Source of the DNA: Sympetrum striolatum
Taxonomy: Eukaryota > Arthropoda > Insecta > Odonata > Libellulidae
Assembly: GCA_947579665.1 (NCBI GenBank)
Contig: CANPUZ010000050.1
Span: 310,001-374,000, forward strand
Length of the DNA: 64,000 bases
Reading direction: 5' to 3'
A program made the translations under genes and the position numbers. The notes beneath the pieces were generated by a model that ran no database searches, was not told the origin of the DNA, and saw only the letters and a list, made by a program, of their open reading frames with translations. Shown piece by piece: positions 11,618 through 23,432 of the stretch. Each line of letters opens with the position of its first letter. The stretch's first letter is position 1.

Positions 11618-13165
11618 ATCTACATCTACATCTACATCTACATTAATACCCTACTAGCCGCCTTTCGGCGTGTGGCAGGGGGTGTAAACACCAGTTGAAT
11701 CTAAATTACTTCCTTATTCGGTTATTGTCACGTATTGTTCGCGGAAAGAATGAATTTTTAAAACGATTCGTCCTAGCATCTATTTCTCTTAACTTACTGT
11801 CATTATCAGATAGACCAAGGTAGCAGGGGGGTTGCATGATACCGATTGTATCTTCGGAAAATGTAGTTTCCCTGAATTTATTAAGCAATCGAAGCCTAGC
11901 TTCCAATCTCCTTTCTTTCAAGGATTCCCAACCTACGTCTGAGAGCATTTTTGTAACGCTTGCTTTTTTATCGTAGCATTTCTTAACAAAACGAACCGCT
12001 TTACGCTGCACTTTCTCGAGTTCGCGAGTACACGTTTCATCCGCCGGATCCCATATACTTGCCGCATATTCCAGAAGGGGTCTGACCAAGGTAAAATAAC
12101 ATCGATCTCTCACCTTTTCATCGCATTTACCGACAATGCGCTTTACAAAGCCAAGTCTTTTACTTGCTTTGCCGCAGATTTTTCGAATATGAGTGCTCCA
12201 ATTTAAGTTATTAGTAATGTTGATCCCGAGATATTTAACTGAATCTGCTACTTTGATACTAATTCCTTTAATTTTGTATGGGTGATTTGGACGCATTTTT
12301 TTCTTTTCGAAGTAATTAACTACGGAGCATTTACTTACGTTAATATCTAATTCCCATTTTTCGCACCACCTTTGGATAAGGACTAAATCGTTTGAGAGAG
12401 ATGTCCGGTCTTCCTCGTTTGTTATTTCCCTATATATAACCGAGTCATCCGCAAATATCCTCACATTACTAACTATCTCGTCACTCAAGTTATTGATATA
12501 AATAAGGAAAAGAAGAGGTCCAATTACACTGCCTTGAGGTACGCCAGAGGTAACTTTGACTCTATTTGAGCTAACGCCATCCAGTACAACTTGTTGTTCC
12601 CTCTCGTAGAGAAAATCCTTAACCCAGTCGACTACTTCCTTGTTAATGCCCGCTAGTTTTAGTTTGTAAATTAGTTTGTAGTGGGGGACTCTATCGAATG
12701 CTTTTTTGAAATCTAGAAAAATAGCGTCCACTTGCTTTTTACTTTCGGCGGACTTTAGGATATCGTGTACAAATAGAGCAAGTTGGGTATTAAATGATCG
12801 GGACTTTCGAAAACCATGCTGGTTTGCGTCGAGGAATTCATTTCTATCTAAAAATCCCATGAGTGAGCTTACGACGATATGTTCCATTACCTTTCCGGAC
12901 AGCGAAGTTAATGATACGGTTCTATAATTTCCTGGGTCCTCCTTTAATCCGCTTTTGTAAACAGGAGTAATATTAGCTAATTTGCAATCGGGTGGGACCC
13001 TACCTTCATTTATCGATTTACAAAATATAATTTTGAGATAAGGGGCGACGCTTTCTGCCAGTTCTTTAAGCACTCGGGTGTTTTAAATATCTCAACTGGG
13101 GTTGGGTCGGGGGGAATATTTATAGATTTTTGATAGAAATCCCTCCCCCCTACCCAACCCAAAGG
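11618..13165 (-). mobile_element. CR1-like non-LTR retrotransposon, 5' truncated
   Basis: Read on the minus strand, this is an RT frame followed by a short 3' UTR with GCCGCCGAAAGG-type ends and a hexamer tail, (GTAGAT)n, at 11644-11618. Absence of the endonuclease half and ORF1 shows 5' truncation. Decayed relatives of the same family occur at 9075-9310, 31490-32010, 39020-39310 and 50755-51300. Confidence 0.85.
11706..13073 (-). CDS. Reverse transcriptase of a CR1-like LINE (N-terminally truncated)
   Basis: The 455-codon frame is open from just after a TAA and opens in the RT thumb-to-finger region. Motifs in order: VPPDCKLANITPVYKSG and NYRTVSLTSLSGKVMEHIV (RT motifs 1-2), QHGFRKSRSFNTQLA, FLDFKKAFDRVPH (first catalytic Asp), SGVPQGSVIGPLLFLIYIN, and FADDSVIYREI (catalytic FADD, coding positions 12455-12444), followed by KYLGINI and a thumb/C-terminal part ending in NNRIRK. 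The catalytic Asp residues are present, but the endonuclease domain and any ORF1 are missing. No true start codon is expected; the frame begins at a truncation point. It is an insertion unrelated to the nearby LRR genes. Confidence 0.85.
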   Translation of the reverse strand: MLKELAESVAPYLKIIFCKSINEGRVPPDCKLANITPVYKSGLKEDPGNYRTVSLTSLSGKVMEHIVVSSLMGFLDRNEFLDANQHGFRKSRSFNTQLALFVHDILKSAESKKQVDAIFLDFKKAFDRVPHYKLIYKLKLAGINKEVVDWVKDFLYEREQQVVLDGVSSNRVKVTSGVPQGSVIGPLLFLIYINNLSDEIVSNVRIFADDSVIYREITNEEDRTSLSNDLVLIQRWCEKWELDINVSKCSVVNYFEKKKMRPNHPYKIKGISIKVADSVKYLGINITNNLNWSTHIRKICGKASKRLGFVKRIVGKCDEKVRDRCYFTLVRPLLEYAASIWDPADETCTRELEKVQRKAVRFVKKCYDKKASVTKMLSDVGWESLKERRLEARLRLLNKFRETTFSEDTIGIMQPPCYLGLSDNDSKLREIDARTNRFKNSFFPRTIRDNNRIRK

Positions 13166-13204
13166 CAACGTTGCCGTGTGTAAGCGGGTAATTTCTTGCA
13201 TAAT

Positions 13205-14415
13205 CACGAAAAATCTTAATTTTCATCGTAGAACGTCGATCACAAGACGCTTGTATATCTCTTATGACGAGTGAGACGCCGAAAATAATAAATTGTTGCT
13301 CATTTGAATTGTTTCTAACTTTTTAAATCGTATTCCAAGCGGTCAGTTTTTTTGTGATCCCCCATTCTGTGACGGCGCTCCCGAGAAGGTAAGGGACCGG
13401 ATTAGGATGGCGACCCTCGAAATTCCTACCTGATAAAAGAGTTAAGGTAAAAATAACGCTTAGCTACCATTAACTTTATAAGATTATTGTTTACGTAAGA
13501 GGAAACGTCTTGCAAGAATCTACTAAATATGTTTTTCACTTCTTCTTCCCAATGTTTTTTTTCTGAGATATTTTATTATTATAAATATATGGATTAAATA
13601 GTAAATTCAATACTTTATAAGGACATGGACATGATTTTTCTATAAGATGGAAGAATTTTGTTCGATGACGAAGCAAGCGTGTTTTGTTATTTCTTATTGT
13701 CAAATAATATAAGAAATTTGTTCACTGACGTACTGAAAATTACAGTAATAATCACAAATAGAGAATTCCATACATCGATGAGAATTTTAAAAATATTTAA
13801 ATAGTCTAAGAATTTCTATAGTCATAAAATAAAATCATTTTCGTGCAATTTATATCTTTATATTTATAATAACTTCCTTCCAGGACTTGAGTAACCGATT
13901 TTAGAGTTAGAGATTGAAATAATTACAACACACTCTGCTAAAATCACTCGCCTTATTCCAGTCATTTTTCAAAACCACCACAGAAAGAAAACGGCAGAAT
14001 TTACGATAATTATAATTGAATGAAGCCATTTAAATATATGTTACAACTATTGCTTGAGAATAAGGGAAAGAGAGAATTTAAGAATGAAAATACCATCCAA
14101 AAACATGGGAGATTAAAGGTACGGAAAAATAACATTTCGAAGGATGAAATATGGCAACACCGCTTCATATTTTAAATAAGAGAGCAATCTTCCTTTTGCC
14201 ATGTGAAAAATATCTCCCCCAGCCTCTTAATAACCAAAATACCTCAAATATCCACAACACTTGTGTTGTGGAAAATTGAGGTATTTTGATAGTGAGATAT
14301 CATGACTAATGAATATCTCACTGGAATGGTTTTACTGAATGATTAGCGTGAGTTATCATTATTTGTAAACAACTATCTTAATTATTAAACCAAGCTTTCC
14401 TTTAAAAGATAATTG
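13205..14415. other. Intergenic, no gene recognised
   Basis: AT-rich sequence without a supported coding frame. The only structure seen is the hairpin at 14235-14288, listed separately. Confidence 0.5.
14235..14288. repeat. 25-bp stem hairpin
   Basis: The arms CAAAATACCTCAA..CCACAACAC and GTGTTGTGG..TTGAGGTATTTTG pair over about 25 bp with only three or so mismatches and a 2-nt loop. It has no coding context. It could be a tiny inverted-repeat element or a precursor-type RNA hairpin; nothing in the sequence decides between them. Confidence 0.55.
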
Positions 14416-14419
14416 AAAA

Positions 14420-15060
14420 TTGATAATTTTCAACTCTTTTTGACGCATCCTAAGCAACAAATTATTGATTTGTGTCCTTTTTGTTTTTACTATGAAGAAG
14501 ATAATTCAAGATATTCATAATTATTTTCTTGGTGGAATTAATTTCACTTCACTACTTCAAATAGAAGTAAAAATGTATATCTGATGAGATATGGCTTTCC
14601 CTTACTTAATAAATTATGGAAATGAATGTAGCAAATTCGTATTTCTTTCAATTGTGTTTCCATCAATTACAATTTCCTTCCCCTCTACGTCTTTGTCCCA
14701 TATTTTATGGTGTCGGCTGATGGCGAATGGTTTGGGTGATTATGAGAATGAGCTTGTTTTTGGCGATGCATTGGAAACTTTTACGTTCGGATGCCCTTCC
14801 TGCCGCCAATTTAATTTTTTTTCCAATATGGGTCTAAAAGTATCAAAATTCAGTTTAACTGCAAGGTATGAGTATTGTTTTCAACCATGCAAATTGACCC
14901 AATATGCAGAATAAATACTTTGATTCCCTTGAAACAAAAGCCATACGTGGTAGGTTAACGTGATCTCCGTGTGTACTTATGACTCTGGGTGTGCTCAATC
15001 TATATTCCAGTTTCTTTCGTTTATTATCGGTGATTTCATTACTGTTTGCAAAAGAAGGAT
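14420..15060. repeat. Segment duplicated at 38348-38982
   Basis: Nearly colinear with 38348-38982 over about 640 bp, including TTGACGCATCCTAAGCAAC, TTGGTGGAATTAATTTCAC and TGGTGTCGGCTGATGGCG. It lies 2.5 kb left of unit A, just as its partner lies 1.3 kb left of unit B. The ancestral duplication was therefore longer than the present unit homology, and the sequence between was replaced or lost. The open frame 14591-14914 inside it is not shared in full with the partner and is probably non-coding. Confidence 0.8.
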
Positions 15061-15064
15061 TCCT

Positions 15065-16910
15065 CTTTCGTTGGAAAACCAAACTACTTCAACTATACTA
15101 AGTAATGACTTAGCTTTGATGACGAATTTGAAATAAGGCCATGAGGATGTACTTATTACGTATGATCCTGGTGCACAGCGTCACTTAGCAATTAAGTTAT
15201 TTTATAATCTATTCCTAAGTCTTATCTCATTTCTTTCCGTTTGATATTTCCATTTTCAATTTTTTCTTTTCTTCTTGAAGGCACCAGAAATCCAATCAAA
15301 AGCGGAAACAAATTAACTTATTACGAAAAGCTCTTACTGGTTTAATAAAACGTGATTTTGTGCATTAAAGGGACATTAAAGTGTTTCGAATTAAATTTAA
15401 CTCAAAAATTATCATAGATAGAATAAATAATGAAGGCATTCAGTTTACTATGTCCATCGTCTCTATCATTCTTCGTGATAAATTTATAGATAAAAAAACT
15501 TTCGTATTCATCAGAATAAAGCAAATCCCTTATTTATGGATTATGTGCTCGAATGGTCTTTTGATAGTTCAATGTCTTCACAAACCAAACAGAATATATT
15601 TAAATATAATTCAATATAAGTCTATTCTATTCCTATATAACTATTCTTAGACAGGTTTTATATTCCATTTCCTAACACATCGCGAGTAAATAGCAAATGG
15701 GAGAGCATGTAATGATATGTAAATGATTACTCTTCAATCGATAAACGAGTCATTTAGAGGAAGACAAGGCCTTTTTATTCCATCTAATTAATCTTTTAAT
15801 GCTTATTTGTGTGAAGCTATCGCAAATGCTAATTATAATTTTTTAAAGCTTGTTTACAAATCTTTTGTGGTATGCTTCTGTCATCAATGCGAAGATAAGC
15901 AATACCATACTGTTCTAAATTAGTTCTTAAATTGCTTCAAACTTCTTCTAAGGTGTTTTTCGCTACAGAATAACAATTTGGTTTGTGTATTATTCTACGA
16001 TTAATTATAATCCACGATTAGCCGATTCCGCAATACTTTAAGTTCATTTTTTACCTAGAGGTCAAAATGCTTTCGAAATTAACAGAGCTCGGTGTATAAA
16101 AATGTCACACAGGCGTCTTCTTCTGCCTATCCATTAATGGATGATTACATTTAGCATTTGCTGTGTGTCTCTCAGCAATTGGCAATCCAACGTTTTATAT
16201 TGTCCATCCAAAATGTTCTTCTGCGTCCTCTTTTACCTTCAATGGTCAACTGTAGAAAGTAATATTTTGTGTTCATCTTGTGTTTCACTCAGTTATTAAT
16301 AATAATATAGGAGAACTGTACTAATAAATTGATCTTCCATTCTGTAATCCTTTGATTGGAAATGCACACACCTATAAAATATAATTTTATCATCCAAGTT
16401 TATCGTTTTGCCTTTCAAGCTCATTTTAGAATACTAGATACATCTCATTTTATTTATCTCTATGTTTTATTTATCATCAGAATTATTAATTAAAAGAGAT
16501 GCTTTTTCTTCCCTATATTTACACATAACATATTACGCTATCATTAATATATATATATTTCATAAAATTAAAATGTCGCATCAAATGCCACTTTCATTAA
16601 TGAGGCTTTTCATTCAGCCTGTTATTTTACGTATTAAGTTGAATGAATATTATTCCATGCATTATGAAATTGAAAGTTGAAAAGGAAGGCCAGACTACCT
16701 ATATATTTCCGCCCATACCTTTGTTCATTCATTTTATTCCATCGGCTTCTGTTAATTAATGCAGTTAGCTTTGTTTTCTTACTCATCCGATCATTCAATG
16801 GTTCTGCTATATATCGCCTGGTAATAATGCGTATTGTGATTGAATTCTCATTTTCGCAGTTAATTCTAAAAATGAGAGATTTGTTTAGAATTATCCAATC
16901 GTAAGACTAC
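15065..16910. other. Intergenic, no gene recognised
   Basis: Very AT-rich. The frames at 15381-15650, 16462-16680 and 16677-16904 have no domain, no splice context and composition expected of chance frames. Confidence 0.5.
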
Positions 16911-18237
16911 AATTCGGAACTTAGTGACACTAAAATAGTACACGAAATTTCACTGGACACCGAGGGCCTCTAAATCAGTCGAATCGATCGCGTTTGGGAA
17001 GTTATTGCTTCAAGTAGAGCACACCGATTTTAATAAAAGTAAAATTCACATGATAGAAAATTTATTTATTCGCTCATTGATGTAAATATTAAAGTTTAAC
17101 CTGCAGTTTCGGTAGTTATACTGCACTTTATTTCAGAAATGTACCCGATTTTTGTGATGAAAATTCGGTGGTCCAACTTTCGTCTATTGCCACTAAATTT
17201 TTGGTTTAGTGCACTGCAATCAGGATTTATATTAGCCAATAGTATTGTCAAAATATTGGTATAAAATAATTGTTTAAAATCTGTCACAATTTGTAGGAAT
17301 GGACTCCATTGTAAAACTCGGCTTATGAGCTCGGATTCAACAATCGAATTCATGGTCACGGGACCAGTTTTTCATAATCACAAGATGTTACAAAAAATTC
17401 AAGTTTATTATCAAAATTCTAGAAATTCTGAATCTTAAGCAGGGAAACGAATGCAATTTTTTGTTAAAATTTCTTTCTTCTCGTTCCCGTCTCGATATCG
17501 TACGACTATTTTTTGTTATTTAATTTTACGAAAGAAGTAAAGCCTGCAACTAATAGTAGGCAATTGACTTGACATACATTTCTTAATCCTATTAACTATA
17601 GTATTATCCCATCTTAGCCTGAAGAAATTACATTTCAGAGAATAATTAACCAATTCTCCATCAGAAATATCAAGGAGACTTCTTTTTATCAGATGATACT
17701 ATTAATAATAATAAAAGGACTTTATTGGGGCGAGATTAAGTCTTGGAAGTCTCTTCTCACATCTAACTCTTCGTCGTATGAGAAATGAATGGAAATAGAA
17801 AACTTGCAAAATTACAAAGAAGAAAACTAATATTCGGATAAAAAATATATTGTGTGTTAAATCAGAAGGAATCCATCACTTGCATTTCGTTTAGCGCTGA
17901 ATTATCAAATATGTTCTTACTCTAGTAGCACAACAGTTTAATAATAAATTAATAATTACTATATATCAATAAAGAACTTCCATAAATAGATTTTATAGAA
18001 CATGTTCAAGATTTGGAGACAAGAAGCTGCAAGACGGTTGAGGAAAGAAAATACCGATGGCGGATTTATATCCGGAAACTTAATGGAACAATTCCTTTCC
18101 CTAAGTAATTTAATTATGAGTATATCAACCGGATGCTGTGTAAAGGATGTTACCAATTTACTATAAGTTCCAAATAACTTTTGGATGAATCCACAGTTGT
18201 GGCTCCACTGAGTTAGCGATCGGTGTTTCTCTGCCTC

Positions 18238-18293
18238 GTTCCTGTTGTTCGCAGTACATCGCTCCCTCAGAGAAAAAGGCCATCTTCATAAAG
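18238..18293 (+). promoter_or_regulatory. Probable 5' untranslated exon and promoter region of copy A
   Basis: The coding start at 19564 is preceded by a strong acceptor, so an upstream exon must exist. The best donor upstream is CATAAAG|GTGAGA at 18293/18294, conserved in B (41701) and C (57182). The sequence before it is more GC-rich and contains GCAGTACATCGC, which could include an initiator. A TATA-like CTATAAG lies near 18163 in A and 57050 in C but is CCAGGAG in B. The exon's 5' end is a guess. Confidence 0.4.
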
Positions 18294-18479
18294 GTGAGAA
18301 TGTTAAGAATTAAGTCATATTTCAACAGCTAACCTACTCTATACTAATATAAGATTCAAGAGATCTATTTAAAATGTTTAATATGGACGAAGGACTGACT
18401 ACCACTAGCTATACATTCAACTTGTTCAATTGGTCAACGCTTGCTCAAATCTCGGCAAATTGCTTGAATTTCCATTGAG

Positions 18480-18660
18480 ATCGTATTTATTTCTAAGAAA
18501 GATCATCAACTCCTTGTCGGGGCTCATCGAGCAATTCGGTATTTCACTTCTGCGCGCGGGTTTCAAGAATCGTGCCCTTGAGTTCTGAGAGTCTGCGATT
18601 TTTCCGCTGTCTTTTATGTGCGACGCTCTGTTGTATAGCGCCCGAAAACCTAAAATCACA
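18480..18660. other. GC-richer conserved segment in intron 1 of copy A
   Basis: This block inside the presumed first intron contains TCTGCGCGCGGG, CTTGTCGGGGCTCATCGAGC and GCGACGCTC. It is strongly conserved with 41895-42070 (B) and 57370-57550 (C). A minus-strand frame of about 77-86 codons is open in A and B only. I consider it non-coding; an enhancer or alternative promoter is possible. Confidence 0.3.
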
Positions 18661-19563
18661 GATTGGAACGTAAGAGTACATTTATGTTATGCATCAATCT
18701 ATGATAGAAATCTTCTAATATCACACCTCAGTGGTACTTAGTATGCGTCACTGAAACTTAAACTTTTCTGTCTTAAGTATACGATATTACAAATTGATTT
18801 GAACTCTCTATTCCACAATACATTAGAATATTAATAAATTAGAAGATAGAAAACTTAATATGTACTGAATTCCAATAATACATCAACGGTGTATTAGTGA
18901 TATGATATTTTATTACTGTAATTAAAGTAGATAAAATCATACTTGCCCACGATGCCAGAAATAGAATTATTTTACTCCTTGGAGTGAGTGAGTTTAATTC
19001 TTCGGAATCTATGGAGCCATTTCCATGAACGAGGATAAAGGACTCCGGTTGTTCAAAAACTTGATAGATGATGAGATACGGGTACGCATATACTACTAGT
19101 GCAATATCAAGTAAATATAAGTTTAGTCAAAGGAAAAAAACAGTTGTTGTTTTTCTCATAAATATAATCGGCGGAATGCAGGTAGGGAAATAATTGGATA
19201 CCCTGAGAAGCCACATTCATTCCCTCCTACTCCTGGCTCCAACGTACTTAATTAAAAGCGAAAGGCTTGCTTTCTCCATTGAATCCCTCTTGAAATTTCC
19301 CACCACACTCGTTCCCTCTGAGTATGATCACTTCCTAATGTCACCCATTCCATTCCAAGCATACGCCATTTTGTTCTTAATATGTTCATTGCATTGTTCT
19401 CCTCTCATGCCACTAACATTCATCATATTACGTACTACTTTCCTTTTCACCCATTTTCTGTAAGTATTCAACTTCTTGTGTCCCATACGTTAATTCTTCT
19501 CAAATCCCTCTTTTATCCTAAATTCATTTTCCTCATTCCTTATCCTCTTTTTTTCTTTGCAGA

Positions 19564-21828
19564 ATGGATTTCAAGATAAGGATGCTGATTTCCATCAATC
19601 TATTACTCTTCGCATCAGGGTTTTACGACAGTATGTTCTATGAACCAGAATATAGAGAGTACGATATGAATTCCTATTATGATTCATATATTGAACAATT
19701 TGAGGAAACATTATGGAAAATGGAATGCAAGATGAAAACGTCATGTTTATGTAAGACTACGACTAATGGGTTTTTCTACCAATGTGATGCACTTTTAAAT
19801 GCAATATACGATTACAGAGAGCATAATAAATTGAATATCAACTGCAACAAAACCGTTGGAAGAGAAGACATAAGAGACCACATAATCCATTTATCCGAAG
19901 AAGTTGCAAGATCTCCCATTAAACTCAGACTTGATGATTGTCCGCTTGATTCCATACTAGACTTCCGGTACCCCAACGAAATAGAGCAATTGAGCCTTAA
20001 ATGCACCGAGAGAAAAGACTTTATTCTGGCTCCCCATCAATTCCATAATCTAAGTAAATTGGATAGCTTAACGATATCATGCGTCCTCCTAAGGACCTTA
20101 CCGAAGGACTTATTTAGGTCGACAGAACTTAAGCTCTCTAAAATAGTCATAGAAAACACAATGATTGAACGACTAGAGAACGGGTTCTTTTCAAATCATC
20201 CAGAATTGATAGTCATCCGATTCATAAATAATAAAAAACTCTCCTTAAGGAAGACAGATTTCACCGGACTGCATAAATTAACAAAACTTATCATATCCAA
20301 ATCTCCTTCCCAAGAGATAGACGAAGACTTCTTTGTGCCTATTTTAAATATATCAACCCTGTCAATTGAGGATATCGGATGGAAAAGCTTACCGAAGAGT
20401 TTTAAACTACTTCAAAAACTGATACACCTTAGAATAGTTCAAACATCCACTGAGGGGGTCATCGGTGACTCATGCTTACGACAGATTGACGCTGTAAATA
20501 TCGACATAACTAGAAATCCCCATCTTGACCTTCATCCCGATTTTCTTTCAAAATTTAATAATTCTATATATATTGACTTGTCTGGGAACCGCATATCCAG
20601 TTTACCAAATAGAGCAATACAAATGAGGAGGTTAAGGACTTTTAAATTGAACGACAACGGTTGTGATATCAATTTCGTGAACAATTTTATGCGCAGTAAA
20701 TCAGTTCATATTATTGAAATGAGGAATTCCTCCATTAAATCTATTCATAAAGACTTCTTTCGCAGTTTTACCAATATTTTAAGTATAGATTTGAGCTATA
20801 ACCAACTCACCTACTTACCAGACGGATTTTTTGAAGTAAATGAGTATTTGCAGGGTGTTTTTCTTCGAGGTAACTTGCTAACTTCAATCCCAGAGAGTTT
20901 GTTAGATCTCAAAATTGATTTGACTCGGATCGATGTTTCCCACAACGACATATCAAAGATTGATCATATTGTCGGACATAATTTCTCCTATTTGGAACAT
21001 TTGGATCTATCCTACAATAAATTAACACGAATTCCGCGAGATCCTTTCTCTAGCATGCCAGAAATCACCTACTTCGACATCTCTAACAACAAAATATCCC
21101 AGATTGATACGGTTGCTATACAGCCAATGAGTAAATTAAAAAAATTTTACCTGGGAAATAACATGCTGAAAGGTAAATTCTTCCTAACTTTTCAAAATTT
21201 CGAATTTTTAACTCATATCGGCGCTGGAAGCAATTTCTTCACCGATATATCTTGGCTGAATATGTCTTCGCTAGAATACCTCGATTTATCCAACAATCTC
21301 ATCAAGAATCTTGACCTGAGAGTTTTCGAGACGTGCGCGAACTTGAATTTCCTGAACTTATCCGGCAATAGAATTGAAGAGCTTCCGAGACAGGTTTTCT
21401 CAATGCATCTGAAAAGCTTAGCTTCTCTAGATTTGTCATTCAACCGGTTGAAATCTCTGCCAGAGTCCATTGATCCTCAGAAGGAAGATTACCTTTACAT
21501 GGAGAATGATGATTTCCAGAATAAATTAAAAGAAGGATTATACAGGCTAACACTCTTCTACGGTCTGAAGCTAGAGTTCTTGGATATCTCTGGAAATCCG
21601 ATGGAAAGTGTAGAGCTCAGCTTGTTAGGTAGCCACATGGGCTGTCAAAAAGTGTCCATTAGAAACTGCAACATATCGAAATTGATTTCTAAACGATTGG
21701 TGGGGGAAGTAAGGATATTGGACCTTTCTTACAATCAAATCCACTCCAAAAACTGGCCTTGGTTCTACGATGAATACCTGAAATTAACAGGAAAAATATC
21801 CCCCTTTGTGAATCTGCATGATTTGGAG
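19564..21828 (+). CDS. Secreted Toll-ectodomain-like LRR protein, copy A, main coding exon
   Basis: First coding exon of a 946-aa protein built from 19564-21828, 23433-23675, 24671-24882 and 25089-25209. The acceptor TTTTTTTCTTTGCAG ends one base before the ATG; the exon closes at GAG|GTGAGT in phase 0. Residues 1-19 form a signal peptide (LISINLLLFASG). Residues 50-95 form a Cys-rich cap (ECKMKTSCLCKTTT, YQCD, NINC) like the N-terminal cap of insect Toll. About 25 LRRs follow, clearest at 340-410 and 460-640 (for example LEHLDLSYNKLTRIPRDPF, LEYLDLSNNLIKNLDLRVF), with a loop at 640-668 between two repeats. Many N-glycosylation sites (NLS, NSS, NMS, NFS) fit an extracellular protein. No transmembrane segment is seen. 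The name Toll-like rests on domain order and sequence resemblance recalled from Toll; ligand unknown. Confidence 0.88.
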
Positions 21829-23432
21829 GTGAGTAGTTTTGAACATTTTCTGTTTATTTTTAAATAAGAGATAAGTTTCCTTTCGGTCAAATCGAACAAA
21901 ATTCTCACTCGTACCCATATCAAAATTATGCACTCATTGCAATAGTGCTAGACTAGTTACTAAAGTATGTAACAAGTATGGAGCATCGTTCATGGTCGAG
22001 AATGCTACGGAAATAAACGGTCAGTTAAAAGGATTTCCTAAATATTCGAGTACATATAACTTGACAAATTATTTTTAAGCTTTTATATGGTTCCACAATT
22101 ACGTATTTCAGAAAAGAATGGTTCGAACACTTATATTACTAAATAACTTAAGTTTAATCCCTTTCCTTTTTAATTGGCTGGAATTAGCATCGCATAACAA
22201 CTACCATGCTTTAGTAAAATCGGCCGAATTCGATGACAAGAAACGAATGAAATAAATAATTCCGTTGCTTCTCCTTTAGCATCATTGTCTATGCTCTCTA
22301 ATTAATTTTTCCATAAAAATAAATCCTATAAGGAGTTAAGGTGAACTTTACAAACATTTCTCGAAAAAATGCAGACCTCCTCTGGTATCAAACCAGAAAC
22401 TAAAATGTACATAAACTATGATTTACGTACGGAGGTGATTTAATCATATATCGAACTTGAAAGTTGGGCTTCATTTGGTTTCAGGGTTTTAGAACTGCTA
22501 CCTCGCTTTCCCCTCCGCTCATTGCTATTTTAGATCATCATGGCGTAGCTTCCCATGACAGGATGTTTCTTTTTGGGATGAAAAGTAGCATGATGGGAAC
22601 TATTACAGGAGAAAGCAGGCAGTCTTACCTTCGCTGTTGGTCACCTTTAATGGTTGTGCTCCTATGTCCTGCTGGCAAAGTAGCAGTTTATAGGACTAGT
22701 GAACATAACATAACTAGTAATTATAAAATTGCCCATATAGAATTTAGTGGGTTTCCATATATGCGTGGCTGCGAAACATAATAGACTATATCAAAATAAG
22801 GAATCCTATGGCGTTTCGATACCTAATCCAACTCATGCTCATCAAGTAATGATGCCTTTCTGTCTACTTTTACCTGAAATTGGTCCCATCATGGTTCTGA
22901 AATTATCTTTGAAATTGGTTCCTCAAGAGCATATTAGGAAAGAAATGAAATGAACTTATTTCATTCATCGAATCCTTTGTAAAAATATCATAATTTGATA
23001 ATGAGGTACGAGATCATACTGAGTCAATTTTTAAGAAAATAATGTCCATTGATTATGAACGGTATTTGTGTTTTCTTGTGATTCCTCTAATACGTGATAA
23101 TTTTTCCCATAATTACTTATATCATTTGAAAATACCCGGAGAATATTTTGCGTGCTCATCATAATCATAATATTAAAGAAGTTTGGATTCGCTACGGCGT
23201 CATGGCGATTCCCTCCGTTCTTACACCTTCCTATAATTTCTGTACTATTTATCTATTTAATTCTTACAAGTAAGGACTAAAACATGCAAGAATAAAGAAA
23301 GGTAAAGTGGAGGTATTATTATGTAACATTTCAAAGAAAACTCGAAGCAATTCGAAATGTTACTGCAATCAATTGTTCCAAGATTTATTTTGTTTTCTCT
23401 TTTTTCAACGGCATTTTGTGTTTTCCTTAAAG

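Larger units (their letters stand above)
11573..13200. mobile_element. 27-bp terminal inverted repeats enclosing a LINE
   Basis: TGCAAGAAATTACCCG followed by TTACACACGG at 11573-11599 is repeated in inverted orientation at 13174-13200 with one mismatch. Between them lies a CR1-like LINE. LINEs have no inverted ends, so the likely reading is a small TIR element (MITE-type) into which the LINE inserted. I cannot identify a clear target-site duplication outside the repeats, so the superfamily is open. Confidence 0.6.

Noticed and set aside
22464..22953. Overlapping open frames in intron 2 of A (also in B and C)
   Set aside because: They lie between well-supported splice sites, differ in length between copies and resemble no protein; intronic.
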